A stretch of DNA of 64,000 nucleotides from Bifidobacterium callitrichidarum (GTDB lineage: Bacteria > Actinomycetota > Actinomycetes > Actinomycetales > Bifidobacteriaceae): positions 1 through 64,000 of the forward strand of contig NZ_QFFM01000005.1 of the NCBI RefSeq assembly GCF_003129905.1, in the 5' to 3' direction. Of this stretch, positions 54,457 through 64,000 are shown in pieces. The position numbers and the translations under genes are program-made. Numbering within the stretch: position 1 is the first letter of the stretch; every line of letters starts with the position of its first letter. The notes beneath the pieces are model-generated. The model had not been told where the DNA came from, made no database searches, and worked only from the letters and a program-made list of their open reading frames with translations.

Positions 54457-55276
54457 GCTGAGCCGGAGCCGATACCTCGCTGTTCCTGCACTCGTGCACT
54501 TAACGGTGTTCTAGGTCAGGTATCTCCGCCTTTCTCGTCAGGTTCAGGGCATCTTGCGGTCATCGTTGTCGTTGATAGGTAATCTTTCCTGCGTGCGAAA
54601 CAACAGGCCATGAGGGTTGGGAAGTATCCTGCGTTGCCTCCAGATGCCGGTGTAGGACCGTGCCTAATTGCGGTATTTGCCTCTATGTGATTTTAGAGGT
54701 GCCAACGTGAACTGGCCTATACAAGATCATGTCGTATCCCGCCGGAAAGAGCCGCCGTACTTGCGAATGCATCGATGGTTTGAATTTGCCGTACGGATAA
54801 TCGCCATGAAGCTAGGCAGGCCCGCACGGGTTATCCTGGTTCAACTCCTCCAGCTTCCAGTTCACCGTATACGTACCCGCTCATATACCGATATCGATCT
54901 CGTATAGCTTCAAATCACCCAACGTCACGCAAAGCATCTCTCTGCCTCATGTCGATCCAGAATGCGCTGCCATTCGCGCACTGGGATAATGCTTTGAGCA
55001 TGGCCTTCATCTGCTCTGGGATTGATGCGTGATGATTCTGCGGTCCGCTACGCTTATCAATGGAAGCGATTGCCGTGGCATATTTCCCGCCATCACTTTT
55101 CGGTCGTTTCGAGCAAACCGTCGACTTGGAAGGTCCGAACATTCGTTTAATAAAGGTCTGTAGTCCATGAGGCAGCAGGACTTGATGAATTACTTCATTT
55201 GCTGAAGGATTCGAATAAAAGTCCATTCCGCAATATTCCGCAACAAAACTGATTTTTGGTTGCGGGACTACACGAC
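54457..55276. other. Accessory region, probably decayed genes
   Basis: No intact gene is convincing. The part next to the integrase relic likely holds its broken upstream half. A minus-strand frame at 54915-55226 (103 codons, basic, Lys/Ser-rich) has only a weak GCGGA site and no recognisable domain; it could be a small hypothetical protein or a fragment. Lower GC than the core genome. Confidence 0.4.
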
Positions 55277-55315
55277 GAAAGCCTCGTACCGGTTCTAAGC
55301 CGGGCGGGGCTTTTT
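55277..55315 (+). terminator. Terminator-like stem-loop at the end of the accessory block
   Basis: AAAGCC and GGCTTT with inner TACCGG/CCGGG pairing form an extended stem, followed by TTTTTCG. Plus-strand orientation. No clear gene lies directly upstream. Confidence 0.6.
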
Positions 55316-55484
55316 CGTGTATTTGATTCCTTTGATGGGACGGATATATACCTTCGACAGTGAAGGCCGGATGAAATCGCTTTCGATTTGTCCAGCTCGT
55401 CCAATTGTGGGGTGCGGGGTTCCGTATCGTGCTTGTCCCCGCAGCGCATATTGCGTTGTTTTTGGGTTTGTGTGGCGAAGTATT

Positions 55485-55701
55485 GTGCCCCCGCGGGTGA
55501 TTTGGACATTGATTCGGCTTATCGGGGCACGGCTCATTGCCCCGGTAGCTGAGTTATGGGCGTTTTTCAGCTGTGGGGGCACATGGCCTTGCATGAAAAA
55601 CCGCATGATTCCGCCATTTTCGCTGAACAATACAATTCAGTCCGGAATAAGGGCGTGCCCCCGCAGCCTGTATTCGGGTGATTTACGGCTCCGGGGGGCA
55701 C
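55485..55701. repeat. Cluster of three GTGCCCC/GGGGCAC palindromic units
   Basis: Units of about 45-47 bases: 55485-55530 (GTGCCCCCG to CGGGGCAC), 55538-55582 (TTGCCCCGGTAGCTG to CAGCTGTGGGGGCAC) and 55655-55701 (GTGCCCCCGCAGC to CTCCGGGGGGCAC). Arms pair while the 20-30-base interiors differ. A fourth, incomplete unit may begin at GTCCCCGCAGC (55436). They carry no gene that I can support. Confidence 0.65.
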
Positions 55702-55795
55702 ACCTGATCAGGCGATAGACGCATCAAAAGATGCTTCGTGTGCGGACCTGAGGATGGTGACTCTGCGCATGAAGAAAGGAGGCATCTAGAGCCTT

Positions 55796-55915
55796 GGCTC
55801 TGTTAAGCCAAGTGGCATAATCCCACGGAACCGCCCTTCAGTCGGCCACGCCGACAGATTCCCTGACAAGTGGAACCAAGCATGACAGCAATGTCGATCT
55901 TGGCTTAACAGAGTC
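55796..55915 (+). mobile_element. Short (120-bp) decayed GGCTCTGT element
   Basis: Ends GGCTCTGTTAAGCCAAG and CTTGGCTTAACAGAGTC, with the core TTCAGTCGGCCACGCCGAC and CCCTGACAAGTGG. It has the inverse core orientation relative to the copy at 20291. Flanks AGAGCCTT and AGAGGCAA agree at only 5 of 8 positions, so the target duplication is not convincing. Confidence 0.75.
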
Positions 55916-56015
55916 AGAGGCAAAGCCTTTGTGCTGGCCGTCGGCCTTGAGCCAATGCAGGTATAGTGGGTCAGCGTTGGAGAATCATCGTTGAATACGA
56001 ACTAGGAAACCGATC

Positions 56016-56942
56016 ATGAGCGAAGCTGGGATTGATGCGAGGCGCCGCGATACGCAATATCATTTGCCGGAAGGGTTCGAGCACTGCTCGAAACTGAAAC
56101 CGGTGAAGGAAGCGGCAACAGCTCTGGACCGGGTCAAGGCCGTGGTGGATGTGCTGTATTCGCCGGGCGGATGCCCGTGGGACGGCAAGCAGACGAACGA
56201 GTCGCTGCTCAAGAACCTGCTTGAGGAAACCTACGAATACATCGACGCCGTGGAAACCCATGATCGCGACAACATGCGCGAAGAACTTGGCGATGTGTTG
56301 CTGCAGTCCGTGTTCCAAGCGCGCGTCTGCGAATCGGATGCCGAAGATCCATTCGATATCGACGAGGTCGCCGACCGGCTGGTGAACAAGCTCATCACGC
56401 GGCATCCGCATGTGTTCGCAGCTGATGATTCCGCTGATACTGCCAATGCCGGCAGAACCGATAGAGAAAAAAGTCCCGAATCTCCAGAAGCCGTGCTGGC
56501 GCTATGGGAAAAGATGAAGCAGCGGGAAAAGCATCGCAAATCCGTATTGGAAGGCATCTCTCGAGCGCAGGGCGCATTGCCTCGTGCCGCCAAGGTCGTC
56601 TCCCGCATCTCCAAATCGCCGGATGCCGCCGCACTGTTCAAGGCGTTTGATGAATCGGATCGGCTTGGCGCCCAAATGGACGATAATCGGCAGACGATTG
56701 CGGAACGGAGCACCTTCGGCACCTCTTCCACAGACTCCGATGGCGTATCCGAAATCTCGAAGGCCGATGCCTACGCTGATGAAATCCTTGACATCGTACG
56801 CAGAGCCCGCATTGATAGCATCGATATAGAGTCCGCGCTACGCAACCGTCTGCGTGATGTCGAATCTCGCGTTGCAGCCATCGAATCCGAAACCACCCAC
56901 GCCCATGATGGAAACGCTTCTCTATCCCGCGATTCGCGTTGA
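56016..56942 (+). CDS. mazG: Nucleoside triphosphate pyrophosphohydrolase MazG
   Basis: A 308-aa protein hydrolysing non-canonical or excess NTPs to NMP and PPi. The MazG fold shows CPWDGKQTNESL, the metal-binding LLEETYEYIDAVE and EELGDVLLQSVFQARV. The second MazG-like half (LPRAAKVVSRISKSP) is shortened. The C-terminal 70 residues are Asp/Glu/Ser-rich and not part of the core. It is located just inside the right direct repeat and may be resident rather than imported. Confidence 0.92.
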   Translation: MSEAGIDARRRDTQYHLPEGFEHCSKLKPVKEAATALDRVKAVVDVLYSPGGCPWDGKQTNESLLKNLLEETYEYIDAVETHDRDNMREELGDVLLQSVFQARVCESDAEDPFDIDEVADRLVNKLITRHPHVFAADDSADTANAGRTDREKSPESPEAVLALWEKMKQREKHRKSVLEGISRAQGALPRAAKVVSRISKSPDAAALFKAFDESDRLGAQMDDNRQTIAERSTFGTSSTDSDGVSEISKADAYADEILDIVRRARIDSIDIESALRNRLRDVESRVAAIESETTHAHDGNASLSRDSR

Positions 56943-57049
56943 ACAGCAAGCCCGTCAGGCAAGGCTTGAGGTAGGCTCGAGTACGGTAATCATCGCCGGA
57001 TCGTGCTAAGCGGGGTAAGCGCAGGCGGACCGAAGCGGTACAGGAGGGG

Positions 57050-57152
57050 ATTGGCTCATGCAACAGGTGGCGTTGGAGAGCAATGCGGTGTTCGTGGGCA
57101 TCGAGTATCTCGCCATCCTATGTTGGGGAATGTCCGGAGGTCTTTCGGCGAT
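57050..57152 (+). repeat. Right 103-bp direct repeat (TRIC 5' end)
   Basis: Matches 52229-52331 at 100 of 103 positions. The right end of the similarity is within the intact TRIC-family gene (codon 32), the left end 8 bases before its ATG. Confidence 0.9.
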
Positions 57153-57837
57153 CAAGAAGGGCTATGACGACATCTTCTCCATCATGCTGTGCGGCTGGGT
57201 GACGGCCCTCGGCGGCGGTCTCTTCCGTGACGTGATGCTCGGCGATCTGCCGCCCGTAGGTATCACGGACAAAGGCTATGTGCTTACCACGTTGCTCTCC
57301 GGCGTGATCGCGGTGTTCGCGCATCCCGAAATCAAAAAACTCAAATGGACGATGACGCTCATCGATGCCTTAGGCCTTGGCGCGTTTGCCGTCAGCGGCA
57401 CGGAGAAGGCCCTGGCGTTCGGCACTTCCGGTATGACCGCTATATTCCTGGGCATGTTCACGGCCATCGCAGGTGGTCTGGTTCGTGATCTCTTCCTTGG
57501 TGATGTGCCGATGATCATTCGCGACCGTCACCTGTACGCCGTTCCCTCGTTTGTCGGATGTATCCTGACCGTGCTGGTCTGGCGTGGCGCCCAGCATGGC
57601 ATGTTCGACCTGCGTTCCGAAATGATGCTGGATGTGCTGATCGTCATCGTCGTGGTGCTGATTCGGGTGCTGTCGGTGGCCTTCAATGTGACCATGCCCG
57701 GCGCGATGCGGCGTACCCATGTGTATCTGCCGGAACGGCGATACCTGAAGCGTCCAGTCATCCATCCCCATGTCGACGAGGATGAAAGTGACGAAGAGGA
57801 AGACGATGATAACGAGGACGGTCGGGAACAGCAATAA
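57058..57837 (+). CDS. TRIC-type/UPF0126 membrane protein
   Basis: A 259-aa protein with seven predicted helices arranged as two similar halves, each with the repeated motif GGGLFRDVMLGDLP and GGLVRDLFLGDVP. Bacterial members of this family are homotrimeric cation channels related to TRIC. The C-terminal 35 residues are an acidic tail (DEDESDEEEDDDNED) that is likely cytoplasmic. ATG 57058 follows AGGAGGGG by 8 bases. A 5' copy lies at 52229. Confidence 0.9.
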   Translation: MQQVALESNAVFVGIEYLAILCWGMSGGLSAIKKGYDDIFSIMLCGWVTALGGGLFRDVMLGDLPPVGITDKGYVLTTLLSGVIAVFAHPEIKKLKWTMTLIDALGLGAFAVSGTEKALAFGTSGMTAIFLGMFTAIAGGLVRDLFLGDVPMIIRDRHLYAVPSFVGCILTVLVWRGAQHGMFDLRSEMMLDVLIVIVVVLIRVLSVAFNVTMPGAMRRTHVYLPERRYLKRPVIHPHVDEDESDEEEDDDNEDGREQQ

Positions 57838-57874
57838 AAAATCCCGCGAATCACGGAGACTCGCGGGATTTTTT
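57836..57874. terminator. Bidirectional terminator between TRIC gene and rpsT
   Basis: AAAAATCCCGCGA and TCGCGGGATTTTT pair around an 11-base loop; A- and T-tracts on both sides serve the plus-strand TRIC gene and minus-strand rpsT. Confidence 0.9.
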
Positions 57875-57894
57875 AAACCTTAGCGGTGTTCAGC

Positions 57895-58155
57895 TCACAG
57901 AGCGTTGATCGCAACGGCCAGGCCGGACTTGCGGTTGGCAGCCTGGTTCTTGTGGATCACACCGGCGCCAGCAGCCTTGTCCAGCTTCTGGGCGGCGACC
58001 TTGTAGGCGGCCTCGGCGGCGGCCTTGTCACCGGCGGCGATGGCTTCGCGGGTGGCGCGGATGGCGGTCTTCAGGCCGGACTTCACAGCCACGTTGCGAA
58101 GGTGCGCCTTCTCATTGGTGAGCACGCGCTTCTTCTGCGACTTAATGTTTGCCAC
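57895..58155 (-). CDS. rpsT: 30S ribosomal protein S20
   Basis: The 86-aa protein begins [20 protein letters not shown], the S20 signature, and ends in the conserved helix region [23 protein letters not shown] start at 58155 follows GGAG by about 6 bases. It binds 16S rRNA early in assembly. Divergent from lepA, so the two promoters share the 151-base gap. Confidence 0.97.
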   Translation of the reverse strand: MANIKSQKKRVLTNEKAHLRNVAVKSGLKTAIRATREAIAAGDKAAAEAAYKVAAQKLDKAAGAGVIHKNQAANRKSGLAVAINAL

Positions 58156-58306
58156 GTTTACTCCAAACGATGTGTATTACAAGGACATACAAAAGTATGA
58201 GGATAGCACGAACCCCGGAAAAACCCGCGCGAAGCCACGCCGCATACAGCCCCTCGGATAGAATAGGACGAGTTTGAGTCATTCTTAAGAGGTTCCAAGA
58301 GGAGGA

Positions 58307-60192
<1,886 letters not shown>

Positions 60193-60193
<1 letters not shown>

Positions 60194-61557
60194 TGACCTA
60201 CGAAATCTACATCCACGTGCCGTTTTGCATGCGGCGCTGCGGATACTGTGATTTCAACACGTATACGGCCGCGGATCTCGGTGCGGGGGCCTCGCGGGGC
60301 AACTATGCCAACATGGTCATACGTGAGATGGAGCTGACCAGGCAATGGCAGCTCGACCACGGCATCGAGGAACCGGCGGCCGACACCGTGTTCTTCGGCG
60401 GCGGCACGCCAACCATCCTCGCCGCGGACGACCTCGTGACCATGCTGGGCGCCATCCGCCGCATCTGGGGCATCGCCCCAAACGCGGAGATTACCACCGA
60501 AGCCAATCCGGACACCGTCAACGAGTACTACATCAACCGTCTCGCCGAAGGCGGCTTCACGCGCATCTCCTTCGGTATGCAATCCGCCGTGCCGCACGTG
60601 CTCAAGACCCTCGACCGCACGCATACCCCGGCGAATGTGGCGGCCGGTGTCGCGGCCGCGAACAAGGCCGGGCTCCGCTCCAGCGTCGACCTGATTTACG
60701 GAGCGCCGGGGGAGAGCCTCGACGATTGGCGCACCTCCGTCAAGACCGCCATCGATCTCGGTGTCAACCACATATCCGCATACGCGCTGACCGTGGAGCC
60801 TACCACCAAAATGGGCCGCCAGATCGCGGCCGGCACCCTGCCCAAGCCGAACGACGATGACGAAGCCGCCAAATACGAGATCGCCGACGACCTGTTCACA
60901 GCCGCCGGCCTCGAATGGTATGAAGTCTCCAACTGGGCGAAGCCCGGATATGAAAGCCGACACAATCTCGGCTATTGGCGCAACGTCGACTGGGCGGGCC
61001 TCGGGCCGGGGGCGCACAGCCATTACAACGTTGTGGCCGGCGGCCTCACATCCCCACTCGCGGATATACCGCCTACCGGCAATGCCTTCGCATCCTCCGG
61101 CGAAGATGAGCAAGGGCTCGACCGTTCGGAGGAGGTCCCCGCCGAGATCAGTACCGATGCCACCTCCACCCACGCCCTGCGCGCATGGGACATCGCCCAT
61201 CCGCGCCTGTGGGGCACCGCCATCAATGAAAGCCGCATACCCTGGGGCGGCAGCGAGGAAATCACGCCGGCCGAAAACCTCGAAGAGCTCATCATGCTCG
61301 GCCTGCGCATCCGTGAAGGCCTTGACCTGGACCGCATCAATCGGGCCATCACTGCGGTGGGGAAGCAGCCCGCCGCGGCCGGCAACGAAATGGGACTGAA
61401 ACTCATCGATGTGACGCAACTGCAACCGATGGTCGAGGACAATCTCGTCACCATTGCGTTCGATGCCGAACATCACACCCGCGTCATCCCCACACGCAAG
61501 GGCCGTCTCCTCAACGATGCCGTCATCGAAACGTTCTTCGATCTCGTCGGCGTGTGA
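60193..61557 (+). CDS. hemW: Radical SAM heme chaperone HemW
   Basis: A 454-aa protein with the radical SAM Fe-S motif PFCMRRCGYCDF (CxxxCxxC) near its start, GGGTPT and conserved RISFGMQSA. It is HemN-like but lacks the extra N-terminal features of true coproporphyrinogen oxidases, so HemW (heme transfer) is the better call. An insertion around residues 285-340 (Pro/Glu/Ser-rich) is unusual. ATG 60193 overlaps the lepA stop. The downstream gene is a decayed marR. Confidence 0.93.
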
Positions 61558-61947
61558 GTCGTCGAGGCGCGGGGAACGTCAGCAGCCGATGCGCTCGCGC
61601 ACGGCAGCGGACAGTCGCGCTGCCTGCTCACCTTGAGCGGTCTCGGTCCGGTCAGCCAGCGCAGACTCGCGGCGATTCTGGGCATTCGTTCGGCGTCATT
61701 GAGCGAGCTACTCGGCAAAATGGAGGCGCGCGGATGGATCGCGCGCACACCGCACCCCAAGGATGGGCGTACCAACATGGTCGCGCTCACCGAGGAGGGC
61801 AAGGCCGAGGTGATGCGCCGGCGGCCGGCCGGCAGCGGTGCCTCCGGAGAGTTGCTTGCGGCGCTTGACGACAATCAGCGCGCGCAGTTCGGGGAAATCC
61901 TTACGGCGATCAAACGCCATTACCAAGAACTCGATCAGCAACGTTGA
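61558..61947 (+). pseudogene. 5'-truncated MarR-family regulator
   Basis: From about 61633 the frame encodes a winged-helix domain: SQRRLAAILGIRSASLSELL, GWIARTPHPKDGRTNMVALT, then EEGKAEV. The usual first helix of MarR is missing. The frame stays open back to the hemW stop but contains no ATG or GTG; a TTG at 61633 is the only start, and it would give a protein beginning inside the wing. It is probably a remnant. A MarR beside an MFS gene is a common repressor-exporter pair. Confidence 0.7.
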
Positions 61948-62027
61948 TACCCGTAATCCGTCGCCTCTCAGTCAGCTGTGCTGACCCGGGGAAGTCAAGA
62001 TGCACGGGAATCGAACGAAAACCATTA

Positions 62028-62249
62028 GGCTCTGTTAAACCAAGATTGACATGAATTCCCTTGGACTACCCCTCAGTCGGCTTCGCCGCTAGCTCGTCCT
62101 GCAATTAGGGACGAACTTCGTTCGCGTTTTACTGGCTCGACTTTCGTCTCGCACATTGCCTGCAAACAGCTCCGCTGTTTTCTTTGCGGCAATGTCCTGA
62201 CAAGGGGAGCCAAGAATAAGGGGCATGTCAGTCTTGGTTTAACAGAGCC
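62028..62249 (-). mobile_element. Full-length 222-bp GGCTCTGT element with target duplication
   Basis: Inverted orientation relative to the copy at 20291. Ends GGCTCTGTTAAACCAAGATT and AGTCTTGGTTTAACAGAGCC. Flanks AACCATTA (62020-62027) and AACCATCA (62250-62257) differ at one position. It lies between the marR remnant and the MFS gene, 24 bases before the latter's ATG. No open frame inside. Confidence 0.9.
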
Positions 62250-62272
62250 AACCATCAATCACACGAAACACC

Positions 62273-63685
62273 ATGTCTCATCCTGAACAAATCTCGTTAA
62301 GCGACCGTCGCCGTGCGCTCATTTTCGCCAATATCATGCTCTCGTGCATCGCCACCACCATCATGGCCACGGCGCTCACCACGGCCCTGCCGCCCATCGT
62401 GGCCGACCTGGGCATCACCATGCAGACCGGCCAGTGGCTCACCAGCGGCTACTCGCTCGCCATGGGCATCGTCATGCCGCTGACCGCGTTCCTCATCACG
62501 CGGTTCCCGACCAAACCGTTGTACCTCGCCGGCGCGGCGCTGTTCATCGTCGGCTCACTGGTCTGCGTGGCGCCGGTGCCGTTCGCCGTCATCATGATCG
62601 GCCGCGTAGTGCAGGCGTGCGGCAACGGACTGCTCATGTCGATGGCGCAAGTCGTGCTCATGACCATTTATCCGGACAACCGCGGCACGATTATGGGCTG
62701 GTACGGGCTTGCGGTCGGCGTCACGCCGGTGATTGCACCGACATTGTCCGGACTGATGGTGGATGCATTCGGATGGCGGTCGATTTTCTACCTGGTGATC
62801 GGCGTGATGGCGTTGTCGCTGATTGCGGCGTGCTTCGTATTCGGCAACGTACTCAAGACGTCGAAGCGATCCTTCGACGTGCTGTCCTTTGCGGTGAGCA
62901 TCATCGCGTTCGGCGGCGTGACGCTCGGCATCGGCAACATCGGTTCCATGCCGTTCGTCAGCACGACGGTGCTGCCGCCGTTGGTGCTGGGTGCCACGGC
63001 TTCCATATGGTTCGTGATGCTGCAGCTCAGGCGCGAGCGCCCATTCCTCGACGTACGTATCCTGCGCAACTAAGGGTTCGCGTTGAGCGTGATCGGCAGC
63101 ATGCTACTGTACTTCGCGATGATGGGCTCGTCCGTGATGCTGCCGCTTTACGTGCAGACCATCAAGGGTGGTTCCGCGTCGATGGCCGGTCTGGTGAGCC
63201 TGCCCGGTTCGCTCGCCATGGCGATCATCAGTCCGATGGCCGGCCGATTGTACGACCGGTTCGGTGTGCGGCGACTGTTCTTGATTGGCGGCATTTGCCT
63301 GACCGCAAGCAACTTGTGCATGGGACTGCTGCCGTTGGTGGCGTCAATCTGGGTGGCCGCCACAATCAATGTGGTGCGCTCGCTGGCGATCGGTTGCCTG
63401 ATGATGCCGCTCGTGACATGGGGCACCGCCTGTGTCGGTGAGGGACGTCTCGCTGACGCGAACGCGCTGCTCACCGCATTGCGCACGATCGCCGGTGCGA
63501 TCGGCCAGGCCGTGTTCGTCGGGATGATGACCGCCCTGGCAGCCTCCGCGCACTCCGGAGGCATGGGACTAGCCGCAGCGAACATGCACGGCCTGAACTT
63601 GACGTTTCTAGCGATGGGTGCGTGCGCGGTCCCGTTGATCATTATCCCGCTCGTGCTCCTACGTGGTGAACGAAGCGTGCGATAA
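62273..63685 (+). pseudogene. DHA2-type MFS drug transporter interrupted by one stop codon
   Basis: Read in one frame this is a 470-codon transporter with 14 predicted helices. It has the motif A-like SGYSLAMGIVMPLTAFL and LITRFPTKPLYLAG in the first half and AGRLYDRFGVRRLFLIGG in the second. A TAA at 63071-63073 splits it after ILRN; the frame resumes at once with GFALSVIGSMLLYF, so a single base change is the simplest cause. The first 266 residues could still be made. The promoter side carries the 222-bp element. Confidence 0.85.
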
Positions 63686-63726
63686 CAATATCGGCCATGG
63701 GCGGTACGCGTCGAGAATTGTGGTGA

Positions 63727-63756
63727 TTGACTTCGAGCGCTCGAAGTTGGTATATC
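63727..63756 (+). promoter_or_regulatory. MerR-type promoter with 18-bp palindrome
   Basis: TTGACT (-35) and TATATC (-10) are 18 bases apart, and the spacer contains the perfect palindrome ACTTCGAGCGCTCGAAGT at 63730-63747. Dyads between suboptimally spaced -35 and -10 elements are the hallmark of MerR-regulated promoters. It stands 38 bases upstream of the methyltransferase start. Confidence 0.6.
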
Positions 63757-63793
63757 TGCTGATGATGCAAAACATCCATCAGGAGGCGGCCGG

Positions 63794-64000
63794 ATGATAT
63801 CCGATGAGAACATAGATCACGGTGTTCCCTTTGATTGGGGGCGCGTATCAGACGAGTATGCGCGGTATCGTGACATTTACCCGGTGCGGTTTTACCAGAG
63901 GATTCTCGACCGTGGCCTGTGCCGTGACGGGCAGCATGTTCTTGATTTGGGCACCGGCACGGGTGTGATTCCGAGATCCCTGGCCCGGTATGGCGCGACA
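63794..64000 (+). CDS. Class I SAM-dependent methyltransferase (5' part)
   Basis: The first 69 codons are in the window; the gene runs off its end. The motif VLDLGTGTGVIP is the SAM-binding glycine-rich loop, preceded by FDWGRVSDEYARYRDIYP, as in UbiE/TrmA-like small-molecule methyltransferases. ATG 63794 is 7 bases after AGGAGG. A MerR-type promoter lies directly upstream; a partner merR gene may follow outside the window. Confidence 0.8.
   Translation, partial: MISDENIDHGVPFDWGRVSDEYARYRDIYPVRFYQRILDRGLCRDGQHVLDLGTGTGVIPRSLARYGAT

Noticed and set aside
54915..55226. 103-codon minus-strand frame
   Set aside because: Weak start site and no recognisable motif; kept only as a note in the regional entry.
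55425..55705. Possible CRISPR array
   Set aside because: The units are palindromes with paired ends of differing interiors and irregular spacing, not identical repeats separated by spacers; no cas genes nearby.

Overview
The window is a high-GC actinobacterial chromosome segment. Gene order, strong AAGGAGG-type ribosome binding sites, frequent TTG/GTG starts, a fused shikimate kinase/dehydroquinate synthase, a Suf operon without an adjacent sufR, and an orphan TadV-type prepilin peptidase all suggest Bifidobacterium, most likely the B. longum group. The species call is inference; no alignment was run. Most of the window is core chromosome. No CRISPR array, intact prophage or intact transposase gene was seen.

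Layout. 0.2-4.0 kb: small surface and membrane genes (a Cys-rich one-TM protein, a lipoprotein, a lysozyme-fold wall protein) and a DUF559-like nuclease-fold protein. 4.7-5.5 kb: an HTH/DUF2975 regulatory pair with a double palindromic operator. 5.6-10.5 kb: xanthine salvage (xpt-pbuX) divergent from the helicase pcrA, which carries a Ser/Tyr/Gly-rich linker. 10.8-13.3 kb: a DUF4418-FtsX permease-ATPase operon. 13.5-20.3 kb: rpsD, a histidine phosphatase, two small membrane proteins, alaS, ruvX and mltG. 20.6-28.3 kb: tadV, aroC, aroKB, aroQ, a DUF4177 protein, pyrG and an L,D-transpeptidase. 28.5-34.6 kb: sufB-D-C-S-U-T. 34.8-38.4 kb: glgC, an RNA methyltransferase, tRNA-Leu(GAG) and rsmE. 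38.5-43.1 kb: HIT, phoH, ybeY, a CorC-like protein and era. 43.2-48.5 kb: fadD divergent from the proton-translocating transhydrogenase pntAA-AB-B. 48.8-52.1 kb: an alpha/beta hydrolase, rplY and ilvE. 52.2-57.1 kb: a lower-GC accessory segment bracketed by 103-bp direct repeats of the 5' end of a TRIC-family gene, holding an FxLYD-like membrane protein, a lipoprotein, an integrase relic, palindromic repeats and mazG. 57.1-61.6 kb: TRIC-family gene, rpsT, lepA, hemW. 61.6-64 kb: decaying and accessory genes: a 5'-truncated marR, an MFS transporter split by one in-frame stop, and the start of a methyltransferase behind a MerR-type promoter.

The core genes form coherent groups: aromatic amino acid synthesis (aroC/aroKB/aroQ), Fe-S assembly (suf), ribosome and RNA maturation (ybeY, era, rsmE, phoH, the SpoU-like enzyme) and cell-wall processing (mltG, the L,D-transpeptidase).

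The most distinctive non-coding signal is a dispersed family of non-autonomous mobile elements of about 107-223 bp, with terminal inverted repeats beginning GGCTCTGTTAAACCAAGA and 8-bp target duplications. There are five copies in the window, from nearly intact to heavily decayed. A second, structurally different hairpin family built on CTCCCCTC/GAGGGGAG is also present. Other leads are the double operator of the HTH/DUF2975 pair, a cysteine cluster in SufT, the SYG-rich linker in PcrA, and the integrase relic inside the direct-repeat-bounded segment.
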